DNA from: an uncultured Holophagaceae bacterium
Lineage (GTDB): Bacteria; Acidobacteriota; Holophagae; Holophagales; Holophagaceae
Assembly: GCA_903937385.1 (NCBI GenBank)
Contig: CAIZZF010000016.1
Coordinates: forward strand, 1 to 64,000
Length of the DNA: 64,000 nucleotides
Reading direction: 5' to 3'
The notes beneath the pieces were generated by a model, which did no database searches, had not been told where the DNA came from, and saw only the letters and a list, made by a program, of their open reading frames with translations. Shown here piece after piece: positions 56,901 to 63,313 of this stretch; positions within the stretch are counted from its first letter, which is position 1, and each line of letters starts with the position of its first letter. Made by a program: the position numbers and the translations under genes.

Positions 56901-58896
56901 CCCCGTGACACAGGGTGTTGTTGAAGCAGCCCGGGGCCGTGCCTGCTGGAGCGGGCGTCGCGGGATGCCCCGCCGGGTTGGCCACAGCGCCGGGGTAGTG
57001 GCACTGCACGCAGACCGGTGCATTCGTGGCATCCGTGGTGGCGTGGTTGGAGCCCGAGGCGTTGTGCCAGGGCTTCGCCGGGTGCGGGGCCGCGACCCCA
57101 TGGCAGGTCGTGCAGGCCTTGGTGGTCCCGTCCGAGGCGGTCAGCCCCGAAGCGAAATTCGTCCCGTGGCAAGCCTGGCAGGAGGCCAGCCCGCCGCCCG
57201 AGGTGCTCTGGCCCAGCTTCGCCCGGAGACCGTGGCTACCCGCCAGGGCATAGCCGGGCTGGGTGTTGTGGTGGCAGGCGGCCGTGAAGCAGCCGGGCTC
57301 ACTGAAGGGCCCGCCCGTCAGCTGGGCGCCATGGCAGATCTTGCAGGTGCTGAGCCCGGCCAGGGCACTGCCTGGATGGCTCGCGGTCCAGCCCGCGGGA
57401 TGGACGCCGCCGTTGCCAGCCCAGGTATAGGAAGCGTGGGTCTTGCCGTGGCAGACGATCGTGCAGGTCTTGGCTGTGGGGCTGTAGCTGCCGCCGGTCA
57501 GGGCGATGGTCTCCGCCGCCACGCCTTCCATGGCCGCGGTGCCCAGGTTTGTCAGGTGGCCGAGGGCCCCGCTGCTTCCGTTCGTCATGTTGTGGCACTC
57601 GGTGCACAGCAGCCTGGCCGACGAGTTCATGTGCAGCGCGTGGAACCCGGAGTAGACGCTGTTGCTCTCGGGTAACCCTGGTGCCGTCCCCAGGGCGTGG
57701 CACTTCGTGCAGTCGGCGGCCGTGTTGAGGCTGCCTGATGCGGTCCAGGCTGGCGTGGTCTGGCCGCCGTGGCAGCTCACGTTGCTGCAGGTGAGGGTCG
57801 TCGGATTGAAGGTCGCCGGGCCTGCATTACCGCTGTAGGCGCTCAGGAAGGCCACGAGGCCCGGCCCTGTGCGCAGGCTGTTCATGCCGGCACGACCATC
57901 GGCATGGTTGTAGTGGGTCAGGGTGCCGGTGTCCGCGCCCTGGTGGCAGGTCGCGCAGGTTCCTGCCACGCCCGCCAGGGCATTGTGCTTCCCGTGGGCC
58001 CCCGCCACATTCGGGAAGCTGGCGCCCGTGGGCGGCTTCTCGTGGCAGGAGGCACAGCTCGCCACGGTCAGTGGCGAGCCCGCCTGATGACAGGTGCTGC
58101 AGAGCGGCGCCGACACGACCGGCGAGGCTCCGGACACTGCGTGACAGGTCGCGCAGGTGCCATTGAACCCCGCCTGGGTGACGCCGGTGTGCTCGCTGCT
58201 AAGGAACGGAACCTGGTGTGTGGCCTGGATGGTGCCATGACAAAGGGTGTTGTTGGTGCAGCCCGGGGCCGTCCCAGCCGGGGCCGGCGTGGCGGGGTGC
58301 CCGACTGGATTCGCGGGCGCTCCAGGGAAGTGGCACTGGGCACAGACGGCGGCATTGGCGGGATTGGTGGTGGCGTGGTTCGATCCGGCAGCGTTATGCC
58401 AGGGCTTCGCCGGATGCGGCGCGGCCACACCATGGCAGCTGGCGCAGGACTTGGCGGCCACTCCCCCTGAAAAGTCCTTCCCGTGGCAGATCTGGCAGGA
58501 AGCCAGGCTCCCGCCGTCGGTCCCGGCAGCCAGCTTGGCCCGGGTGCCATGGATGGCCACCGTGCCCCAGGCAGGAAGGGTCTTGTGGTGGCAGAGCATG
58601 GAGGCACAGGTCGGGACATTGCTGCCGGCGGTGGCAACCGCCAGCTGGTGGCACTTGGTGCACGCGTCCAGCCCCGCGATGGCGCTGCCAGGATGGCTGC
58701 TGATCCAGCCGGAAGGGTGGTAGTTCTGGCTGAGGGTCACGGTCGGCGTGCTGGCACTGCCCCCCCCACCACCTCCGCACCCAAGGAGGGCCAGCGAAAG
58801 CGTGAAGGCCAGTCCGAACAGGCCAACCAGTCCTGCCAAGCGCTTCCAGGCGAGGAGGTCGATGGCAAATTTTCGATAACCTTGCCTTGGGGGCAT
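50938..58896 (-). CDS. Giant multihaem c-type cytochrome lipoprotein
   Basis: A 2652-residue exported protein with about 72 C(x)nCH haem-binding motifs by hand count, about 53 of them CxxCH. Others are CxxxxCH (about nine, such as CSNVSCH), CxxxCH (seven, such as CALTCH), two CX5CH (CTNNTLCH, CFNNTLCH) and a doubtful CX9CH. The start at 58896 gives a basic N-terminus, a membrane segment and the lipobox LALLGC, so it should be lipid-anchored. Module order: six motifs (58.66-58.24 kb), eight (58.17-57.44), six (57.35-56.91), four (56.83-56.53), then six octahaem modules. These resemble the Geobacter CxxxxCH...CxxCH family. An extracellular electron-transfer role is inferred. I preferred this start over the ATG at 58932 because it has a GAGG site and the latter sits at the inferred transcription start. 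Confidence 0.93.
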   Translation of the reverse strand: MPPRQGYRKFAIDLLAWKRLAGLVGLFGLAFTLSLALLGCGGGGGGSASTPTVTLSQNYHPSGWISSHPGSAIAGLDACTKCHQLAVATAGSNVPTCASMLCHHKTLPAWGTVAIHGTRAKLAAGTDGGSLASCQICHGKDFSGGVAAKSCASCHGVAAPHPAKPWHNAAGSNHATTNPANAAVCAQCHFPGAPANPVGHPATPAPAGTAPGCTNNTLCHGTIQATHQVPFLSSEHTGVTQAGFNGTCATCHAVSGASPVVSAPLCSTCHQAGSPLTVASCASCHEKPPTGASFPNVAGAHGKHNALAGVAGTCATCHQGADTGTLTHYNHADGRAGMNSLRTGPGLVAFLSAYSGNAGPATFNPTTLTCSNVSCHGGQTTPAWTASGSLNTAADCTKCHALGTAPGLPESNSVYSGFHALHMNSSARLLCTECHNMTNGSSGALGHLTNLGTAAMEGVAAETIALTGGSYSPTAKTCTIVCHGKTHASYTWAGNGGVHPAGWTASHPGSALAGLSTCKICHGAQLTGGPFSEPGCFTAACHHNTQPGYALAGSHGLRAKLGQSTSGGGLASCQACHGTNFASGLTASDGTTKACTTCHGVAAPHPAKPWHNASGSNHATTDATNAPVCVQCHYPGAVANPAGHPATPAPAGTAPGCFNNTLCHGAEAAPHALGSVWTTATSAAFHGIAAKKDLASCQACHGNPGSTGFEGGAAAATKCSSCHVQARAHADRWVQAPGAFPAYAASHRDAGNRAVACALCHDGTKGRIAPDATAPSCFSASANAVACHVNGPGQPNHAVPFLGGAHVASTAATFTSDCSSCHAISGTSPAASAPLCTACHKVADPTLTATGTGTCLSCHSGTAGLPAGPGGASFPSIAGAHARHMILPTALTCDSCHAGSGSGTATHYANSRSTSGPAPVVISSSFNSKAALAAFTPSALTCSNVSCHGGQTTPAWTTAGSINSATDCTKCHSVAASADTVTNYNDAFGRHALGTHNAAILANGIACTTCHSMTNGSNGAAAHFKYLNTPAVDGTATGLPADQLPSGTIVFDAAIVTGSRTYSVTSGNQGNGGCALTCHTHLHNAAVNAWTAAGTPHPVPFGAGQTDTQNNGHFTASATTFTSDCSSCHAISGTSPTASAPLCTSCHLVADPTQPATGPGTCLSCHSGTAGLPAGPGGASFPSIAGAHAKHMVLPTTLTCDSCHAGSGSGTATHYANSRSTSGPAPVAISSSFNGKAAAAAFAPGALTCSNVSCHGGQTTPAWTAVGSISSATDCTKCHSVAASVGTATNFNDAFGRHALGTHNAATLANGIACTTCHSMTNGSSGAAAHFKYLNTPAVDGTATGLPADQLPSGTIVFDATIVTGSRTYSVTTGTQGNGGCALTCHTHLHTAAASTWTAAGTPHPVPFGAGQTDTQNNGHFTASATTFTSDCSSCHAISGTSPAASAPLCNTCHKVADPTLTATGTGTCLSCHSGTAGLPTGPGGAAFPSIAGAHAKHMVLPTTLTCDTCHAGSGSGTATHYANSRSTAGPAPVAINSSFNSKAATAAFTPSALTCSNVSCHGGQTTPAWTTAGSINSATDCIKCHSVSLAPAGTQYNNAFGRHSMGTHNATAAGSTIACTTCHSMTNGSSGALAHFKYLNTPAVDGTATGLPADQLPSGTLVFDTTIVTGSRTYSVTSGTQGNGGCALTCHNHIHTPTYETWTASGSAHPVPFLSGQNDSQLNGHLTVTAAGFASDCAVCHAYTGSSPLVGAPLCSTCHRLADPTVLATGSGTCQSCHGGSAVPTLGPNGSGFPSIPGAHAKHMGLATQLTCDTCHAGSGSGTTTHYTNANARITVPSGPVPVAVSTTFAAKTGGSPAFTPASLTCSNVSCHGGQVTPGWQTGLLNSATDCTKCHGVATSAGTVTQFNDAFGRHSSGTHNATTAANAIACTTCHSMGNGSLGAQAHFKYLDTPAVDGVSTGSPADQLPGGTIAFDAAIVSGARTYSTTGATQGNGGCALTCHTHIHVSTVETWTASGAPHGIPFLAGQVDTQNNGHLTATQATFTADCGTCHATSGTSPVTGAPSCSVCHSLANPVAVATGSGTCLSCHVGGAGLPVGPEGASYPSIAGSHGKHLALPTTLTCDTCHAGSGTGTGTHYTNANARVAPLTGPGAVALDATYNAQTGGSATFSPAALTCATVSCHGGKTTPAWTAANSIVSTTDCTKCHAINGGSQPAQYNDALGRHSSGTHSTAGTADCTLCHDMSAANASIGAVKHFAELNSTNVGGSSKLPSGTIKFKTGNATYPISGAMTYSVTAPYAEADGGCAVVCHAQTHTPTATAYHWNAPQGSGAAHPIPFLSTDLSSGGNPHQAVTLVQFNGECSNCHDQTGATTKSGPVCTVCHTLGSPLGTGMTAGTCLSCHVGASFTTQGPTGSAWPNLKGSHPKHLALGTFTRGTPALPTGLASAAYPQCQACHFKSLPGDTNNTHYSNANKRVASPISSGPASVAVHATFNAQSSTAGFVSSASAFTCSNISCHGGQVTPGWQSGTLTVNANTYCITCHKITSTATQYNDATGRHNNPTAHNQTCDHCHDMSTSTNNRTGVVNHFRYLDTTAVRTATDQLSSDTVKFGGGATPATGALTYTVNATQGRGGCALSCHGQTHTTTGNIWN
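50941..56451 (-). repeat. Six tandem octahaem-module repeats within the cytochrome gene
   Basis: Each unit spans about 870-950 bp (roughly 290-317 residues) and carries eight motifs in the order CSSCH, CTACH, CLSCH, CDSCH, CSNVSCH, CTKCH, CTTCH, CALTCH (or close variants). Units begin near 56451, 55530, 54609, 53690, 52758 and 51806 on the minus strand. The first three are about 920 bp apart and almost identical in DNA, including the stretch GGCATGGCAGCTGGAACAAT-type and the ATTGGTCATGCTGTGGCAGG-type runs. The last three are more diverged. A seventh, older octahaem unit lies alone near 58.17-57.44 kb. Confidence 0.9.
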
Positions 58897-58935
58897 GCGG
58901 AGATCCTCGAATTTGGAACCGGTTGGATTCATCAG

Positions 58936-58963
58936 AGCATAATTGAGTCTTTTGGTTTATCAA
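58936..58963 (-). promoter_or_regulatory. Candidate sigma-70 promoter for the giant cytochrome gene
   Basis: On the minus strand, -35 TTGATA (58963-58958) and -10 TATGCT (58941-58936) are spaced by 16 bp. The inferred start lies near 58930, giving a leader of about 35 bases before the ATG at 58896 and a GAGG site eight bases upstream of it. This supports the shorter protein. Confidence 0.65.
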
Positions 58964-59267
58964 GTGCAAGACGAACGATTGTTGATTTTAAATTGATCCC
59001 CATTCTCAATGTTGATACATAGAAATATCTAGTTGCAGGAAAATTCCGCGCATAAATTTATGCATACAACCGGCCCCAGCCTGGGCAGTCTGGTGGTGCA
59101 CGCTGGCCTTCTTGAGCGCAGTCACACCAAGGGGCACCCCAGCGTGTGGTCCCCCGCCCAAGGAACTTGCAAGCCCCCAGAGACCTTCCGCTTCTGGTGG
59201 TCCTGTCAGGCTCCCCCACCGCCACGCTGCCTGGGTTTCGCCCCAGGACTCCCCTTCCTGAGGCCCC
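58964..59267. other. Divergent intergenic region with A/T-rich palindrome
   Basis: This roughly 300-base gap separates the divergent cytochrome and uraA genes. It is A/T-rich near 58960-59070 and G/C-rich afterwards. The 14-base perfect palindrome GCATAAATTTATGC lies at 59051-59064 and is a plausible operator. I see no small gene or riboswitch. The uraA ATG has a GAGG site four bases upstream. Confidence 0.6.
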
Positions 59268-60545
59268 ATGCTGCGCCGCATCATCGACGTCGACGAACGC
59301 CTGCCCATCCTGCAGACCCTGCCCCTGAGCCTCCAGCATCTCTTCGCGATGTTCGGAGCCACCGTGCTGGTGCCCTTCCTGTTCAAGGTGAACCCGGCCA
59401 CCTGTCTGCTGATGAACGGCGTCGGCACCCTCATCTATCTGGCGGTGGCCAAGGGCCGCATCCCCGCCTACCTCGGCTCGAGCTTCGCCTTCCTCTCTCC
59501 GGTCTTCGCCGTGCTGGCCTCGGGCCTCAGCTACTCCGCGGCCCAGGGCGGCTTCATCGTCTTCGGCCTCATCTTCATCCTGCTGTCCCAGGTGGTCCGC
59601 GTCGCGGGCACCCGCTGGATCGAGGTCATCTTCCCCCCCGCGGCCATGGGCGCCATCGTGGCCATCATCGGCCTGGAGCTGGCCCCCGTCGCCACCAACA
59701 TGGCGGGCCTGACCGCCAGCAGCACACCCCTGGGCATGTCGGTAAAGCTGGCGCTCATCGTGTCTCTCTCCACCCTCGGCGTGACCATCCTGGCCTCGGT
59801 GCTGCTGCGCGGCTTCATGGCTGTCATCCCCGTGCTGCTGGGCGTCATCGCCGGCTACGTGCTGTCCCTGGGCCTGGGCGTGGTGGACTTCGAGGCCGTC
59901 CGTCTGGCCCCCTGGTTCCAGGTGCCCACCCTCTACGCGCCGAGCTTCAACGTCCAGGCCATCCTCATCATCCTCCCCGCGACCCTGGTGGTGCTGGCCG
60001 AGCATGTGGGGCACCTGGTGGTGACCGGCAACATCGTCGGCAAGGACCTCGTGAAGGACCCGGGCCTGCACCGCTCCCTGCTGGGTGACGGCATCTCCAA
60101 CGTGCTCTCCGGCCTCGTGGGCGCCACCCCCAACACCACCTACGGCGAGAACATCGGCGTCATGGCCATCACCAAGGTCTACAGCGTGTGGGTCATCGCC
60201 GGCACGGCCATCATCGCCATCGTGGTGTCCTTCTCCGGCAAGCTCGCCGCCATCATCCGCAGCATCCCCGTGCCGGTCATGGGCGGCGTCTGCATGCTGC
60301 TCTTCGGTGTCATCGCCGCCGCCGGCATCCGCATGCTGATCGAAAAGAAGGTGGACTACACCAAGTCCCGCAACCTGATCCTCACCTCCGTCGTGCTCAT
60401 CAGCGGCATCAGCGGCGCCGCCGTCAAGCTGGGCACCGTCGAGCTGCGCGGCATGGCCCTCGGCACCGTCGTCGCCATCTGCCTCGCCCTGCTGTTCTGG
60501 TCCTTCGACAAGCTGGGCATCAGCACTGATGGTGGCGCCCACTAA
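59268..60545 (+). CDS. uraA: Uracil/xanthine permease (UraA family)
   Basis: A 425-residue inner-membrane transporter of the nucleobase-ascorbate family. It begins MLRRIIDVDERLPILQTLPLSLQHLFAMFGATVLVPFLF, a strong UraA signature, and shows repeated membrane segments plus PNTTYGENIGVMAITKVYSVWV, the conserved NTxYGENIG block. FLSPVFAVLAS also fits. It imports uracil or another nucleobase with protons. It is followed by tRNA-Arg 35 bases later. A xanthine preference cannot be excluded. Confidence 0.93.
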   Translation: MLRRIIDVDERLPILQTLPLSLQHLFAMFGATVLVPFLFKVNPATCLLMNGVGTLIYLAVAKGRIPAYLGSSFAFLSPVFAVLASGLSYSAAQGGFIVFGLIFILLSQVVRVAGTRWIEVIFPPAAMGAIVAIIGLELAPVATNMAGLTASSTPLGMSVKLALIVSLSTLGVTILASVLLRGFMAVIPVLLGVIAGYVLSLGLGVVDFEAVRLAPWFQVPTLYAPSFNVQAILIILPATLVVLAEHVGHLVVTGNIVGKDLVKDPGLHRSLLGDGISNVLSGLVGATPNTTYGENIGVMAITKVYSVWVIAGTAIIAIVVSFSGKLAAIIRSIPVPVMGGVCMLLFGVIAAAGIRMLIEKKVDYTKSRNLILTSVVLISGISGAAVKLGTVELRGMALGTVVAICLALLFWSFDKLGISTDGGAH

Positions 60546-60579
60546 CCCCGCCCAACCCGATCCGCTAGACTGGACCTGC

Positions 60580-60656
60580 GTGCCCATAGCTCAGGTGGAT
60601 AGAGCAGCAGCCTTCTAAGCTGCAGGTCGTTGGTTCGAGTCCAACTGGGCGCACCA
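60580..60656 (+). tRNA. tRNA-Arg(TCT)
   Basis: A complete cloverleaf: acceptor stem GTGCCCA with TGGGCGC (one G-T pair), D-arm TAGCTCAGGTGGATAGAGCA, anticodon stem GCAGC with loop CTTCTAA (anticodon TCT), T-arm GTTGGTTCGAGTCCAAC, discriminator A and genomic CCA to 60656. It decodes AGA and probably AGG. No terminator of the usual kind follows; instead an inverted copy of the 3' end begins immediately. Confidence 0.96.
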
Positions 60657-60853
60657 GCGCCCAGTTGGACTCGGACCAACGAGTGGACTGCCCGAGGCGT
60701 GCCCTCCGCCTGATGGACAGCGCCCCGCGCTGTCCTCCCGCTCCTCGCTTCGCTCGCTCGCGGAGTCGGAGCCTCTGGCACGCCGAAGCAGGCCGGCAGA
60801 CGGCAAAGCCGGATGCGTTCGAGGCCAACGTTCAGTGGGTCGGCACCGCACCA
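60657..60853. mobile_element. Palindromic tRNA-3'-end-associated element (possible non-autonomous insertion)
   Basis: A 197-base segment starts directly after the tRNA-Arg CCA. Its first 25 bases (60657-60681) are the reverse complement of the tRNA 3' part (60628-60652), with one mismatch and ACCA as the loop. The interior holds a nine-base hairpin (60715-60723 with 60727-60735) inside an outer eight-base stem (60696-60703 with 60777-60784). A 12-base direct repeat CGCACCAGCGCC (60650-60661 and 60847-60858) spans the left and right ends, so the tRNA end is restored on the right. The region to 60962 holds no supported gene. Insertion at a tRNA 3' end with a duplicated core is typical of integrated elements, but no integrase is present, so the mobile nature is an inference. 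Confidence 0.45.
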
Positions 60854-60962
60854 GCGCCTCTCGGCCTCGCGCAACAACGCCCCCCAAAATTGGCTGCCCA
60901 CCTCCGCCGCCAGAAGGCGATGATTACCTTGTCGGGAATGCCCCACCCCCACCGGAGGCACC

Positions 60963-61793
60963 ATGAACTCCTTCCGCTCCGCCGCCTTGGTCCTGCTGGT
61001 GATCGCAGGCCAGATCCCAGCCCAGGCGGCCCCGCCCAGCAACCGCCAGAGGTGGGATCTGACCCTCTTCTCCTGGGTGCGGCGCAGCCCTGCCGAGCCC
61101 GGTGCCCCCGCCAACAGCCAGCCCCTGCGTGTCTCGGCAGCCGCTCTGGAGCAGGCGCTGGCCTCGGTTCAGCTCGTCCTCCCGAAGGAAGACGAGCCGC
61201 TCTTCGATCGGAGCGAAGCCGCCGGCCTGAGCAAGGTCCTCGCGGAAGCCCTCGCCCTGGCAGGGCCAGGCGAAGACCTGGAGCTGGTCAGCACCGCCAA
61301 GCGGGGGGGCGGGTTCTTCTCGGACTCCCTCACGGTGACGGCCCGGCTCTTCGTCCAGGAGGGCAAGCTGAACCTCCTGGTTCACGACGCCCGCCTGGAT
61401 GTGGTGTTTAAATACAATCTCGACTTCACCATGCCCAAGTTCGAGTTCGGCTCCCGCACCAAGGCCCGCGCCGTTGTGCTGAGGGCAGAAGAAGGGGAAG
61501 CTCGCCGCCCGGACTGGATCGTGCTGCCGCTGCCCCCACCCACGGTAAAGGCCGCGCCGACCTCGACGCCGGTGACGGTCGCGCCGACCCCCGTCGCACC
61601 GAGTCCGGTGCTACCGGCCGCCGTGGCCCCGGTAGCCCCTGCTGCCCCGGCCCCGCCAAGACCCGAATCGGCCCCCGCACCTTCTTCCACCCTGGAGAGC
61701 CGCCTGCTCCGGCTCAAACAGCTCCGGGATCAGAACCTCATCACCGAAGAGGACTACGCCAAGCGGAAGCAGGAGCTGCTCAAGGAGCTCTAG
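60963..61793 (+). CDS. Exported SHOCT-domain protein
   Basis: A 276-residue protein with signal peptide MNSFRSAALVLLVIAGQIPAQA. The middle part contains SLTVTARLFVQEGKLNLLVHDARLDV and a FEFGSRTKARAVVL stretch that I cannot classify. A Pro/Ala-rich linker (about 190-245) precedes a C-terminal SHOCT segment (ESRLLRLKQLRDQNLITEEDYAKRKQELLKEL), a short oligomerising motif common at protein ends. It has a strong GGAGG site. It lies alone between the tRNA element and the RpiR-type regulator. Confidence 0.75.
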   Translation: MNSFRSAALVLLVIAGQIPAQAAPPSNRQRWDLTLFSWVRRSPAEPGAPANSQPLRVSAAALEQALASVQLVLPKEDEPLFDRSEAAGLSKVLAEALALAGPGEDLELVSTAKRGGGFFSDSLTVTARLFVQEGKLNLLVHDARLDVVFKYNLDFTMPKFEFGSRTKARAVVLRAEEGEARRPDWIVLPLPPPTVKAAPTSTPVTVAPTPVAPSPVLPAAVAPVAPAAPAPPRPESAPAPSSTLESRLLRLKQLRDQNLITEEDYAKRKQELLKEL

Positions 61794-61869
61794 GCGCCAT
61801 TCGAGCGTGGGCCAGCCTCCTTCCGGCCTACAAAAAAATCCTGGAGAGCAATAATAGATTTATTCCGAC

Positions 61870-61878
61870 TGCTATAAT
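61870..61878 (+). promoter_or_regulatory. Extended -10 promoter of the RpiR-type gene
   Basis: TGCTATAAT (TGnTATAAT, with the consensus TATAAT at 61873-61878) is an extended -10 element; no good -35 is visible. The start codon at 61889 is only ten bases downstream, so the transcript would begin about four bases before the ATG. An AATAA-TAGAT-TTATT dyad at 61850-61864 could be an operator. Confidence 0.65.
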
Positions 61879-61888
61879 TTTTAGTCAA

Positions 61889-62794
61889 ATGCCAAAAAAA
61901 GCCCCCTCCCAACCCGTCCAGACCCGCCTTGCGGAAGCCTACCGGGAACTCCCCGAGGCCATGCGGCGCATTGCTGACGCCCTGATGTCCGATCCGCTGC
62001 TGGGCGCCCTCTGGGGCATCGAGTCCATGGCAGAGCGGGCCGGGGTCAGCGTGGGCACTGTCGTGCGGTTCGCCAAGCGGCTCGGCTACAAGGGCTTCAG
62101 TGAGTTCCGCGATGCCCTCCGGGAGGCCTGCCACACCCGCTCCGGGGACGCCGAGCTCGAAATGATGGAGTCCCCCACGGACGTCTACGGCACCCTCGCC
62201 GAGGTGGCCCGCCGGGATGGGGAGCACCTGAACCGCCTGATCCAGATGGTGGACCAGCCCACCCTGGAGGCCGCCACGAAGATGCTCACCGGGGCCCACC
62301 ACCGCGTGATCCTGGGCCGCGGCGTCTCCCACGTGATGAGCCTGATCATGGGCCTCTACCTGACCCAGGCGGGGCTGCCCTGCATCGCCGCGATCCCCTC
62401 GGACTTCTCCAACCAGGTCGCCAACCTCGGCCCCAAGGACCTGCTCGTGGTCCTCAGCTTCGCCCCCTACAGCCGGGAGGCCGTGGACGCCGCCATGTTC
62501 GCCCACGAGAGCGGCATCCCGGTGCTGGCCTTTTCGGACCGCGCCGACTCACCCCTGAAGCCCTACGCAGACATCCTGATCCCGGTGCCCAGCGAGGACC
62601 TGCTCTTTAGCTGCAGCATCACCACCTTCGCCGCCCTGGCCCACGCCTTCGCCATCGTGCTGGCAGCCCAGGACCACGCGGGCACCATCAAGCGCCTCCA
62701 GGCAGCAGACAAGGTCGCCCAGCCGCTGTTCGTGAACCACTGGCTGCCCATGCAGCCCGGGGCCTACAGCCTGGGGCGGATGCGGAAGAGCTGA
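61889..62794 (+). CDS. MurR/RpiR-family transcriptional regulator
   Basis: A 301-residue regulator: an N-terminal HTH_6 helix-turn-helix (MAERAGVSVGTVVRFAKRLGYKGFSEFRDALREA) and a C-terminal SIS sugar-phosphate-binding domain (HHRVILGRGVSHVMSLIMGLYLTQAGLPC, VVLSFAPYSREAVDAAMFAHESGIPVLAFSD). RpiR-type proteins respond to sugar phosphates or nucleoside-derived signals. The next gene is a nucleoside deaminase, and the ABC permease at the window edge suggests a nucleoside salvage role. The start lacks a ribosome-binding site and seems to be near-leaderless. Confidence 0.93.
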   Translation: MPKKAPSQPVQTRLAEAYRELPEAMRRIADALMSDPLLGALWGIESMAERAGVSVGTVVRFAKRLGYKGFSEFRDALREACHTRSGDAELEMMESPTDVYGTLAEVARRDGEHLNRLIQMVDQPTLEAATKMLTGAHHRVILGRGVSHVMSLIMGLYLTQAGLPCIAAIPSDFSNQVANLGPKDLLVVLSFAPYSREAVDAAMFAHESGIPVLAFSDRADSPLKPYADILIPVPSEDLLFSCSITTFAALAHAFAIVLAAQDHAGTIKRLQAADKVAQPLFVNHWLPMQPGAYSLGRMRKS

Positions 62795-62830
62795 GCGCTC
62801 GCGTCCTCGCCACCCCTCTCTAGGTGACCC

Positions 62831-63313
62831 ATGTCCGCTCCCAGCCCTGACCAGATCCTCCGGCACCTGCGCCGCGCCAACGCCGTGGCCAAGCGCGCGG
62901 CCAGCTTCGGCCACCACCCCTTCGGCGCCATCCTGGTGGGGCCCGATCACGAGACGGTGCTGCTGGAACAGGGGAACGTGAGCACCGTCAACCACGCGGA
63001 GGCGGTCCTGGCCCGCACCGCGGACATGAACTTCCCGGCGGCCTACCTGGCGAGCTGCACGCTCTACACCACCGTGGAGCCCTGCGCCATGTGCGCGGGA
63101 ACGCTCTACTGGGCCAACATCGGGCGCCTGGTCTACGGCATGGACGAGAGCCGCCTGCTGGCCTTCACCGGCAGCCATCCCGAGAACGCGACCCTGGACG
63201 TGCCCTGCCGCTACCTCTTCGCCCACGGCCAGAAGGACATCCCCGTGATCGGTCCTGTGGCCGAGGTGGAGACAGAGATCGCCGAGCTGCACCAGGCTTT
63301 CTGGAAGAGCTAG
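62831..63313 (+). CDS. Nucleoside deaminase of the cytidine/deoxycytidylate deaminase superfamily
   Basis: A 160-residue zinc enzyme. The zinc-binding signatures are NHAEAVL (His55, Glu57 as proton shuttle) and EPCAMC (Cys85, Cys88). The N-terminal GHHPFGAILVG and the C-terminal CRYLFAHGQKDIPVIGP block are like guanine/nucleoside deaminases more than tRNA-adenosine deaminase. It lies 36 bases after the RpiR-type gene and could be its target. The exact substrate (guanine, cytosine or adenosine) is not determined. Its stop overlaps the stop of the convergent 123-residue gene. Confidence 0.9.
   Translation: MSAPSPDQILRHLRRANAVAKRAASFGHHPFGAILVGPDHETVLLEQGNVSTVNHAEAVLARTADMNFPAAYLASCTLYTTVEPCAMCAGTLYWANIGRLVYGMDESRLLAFTGSHPENATLDVPCRYLFAHGQKDIPVIGPVAEVETEIAELHQAFWKS

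Noticed and set aside
55828-57675. A 615-codon open frame on the plus strand within the cytochrome gene
   Set aside because: It reads the antisense of the haem repeats and shows only repetitive Gly/Ala/Arg content.
60665-61411. A protein-coding frame spanning the tRNA-adjacent element
   Set aside because: It is Arg/Pro/Gly-rich, overlaps a clear exported protein in another frame, and the first part is an obvious palindromic structure.
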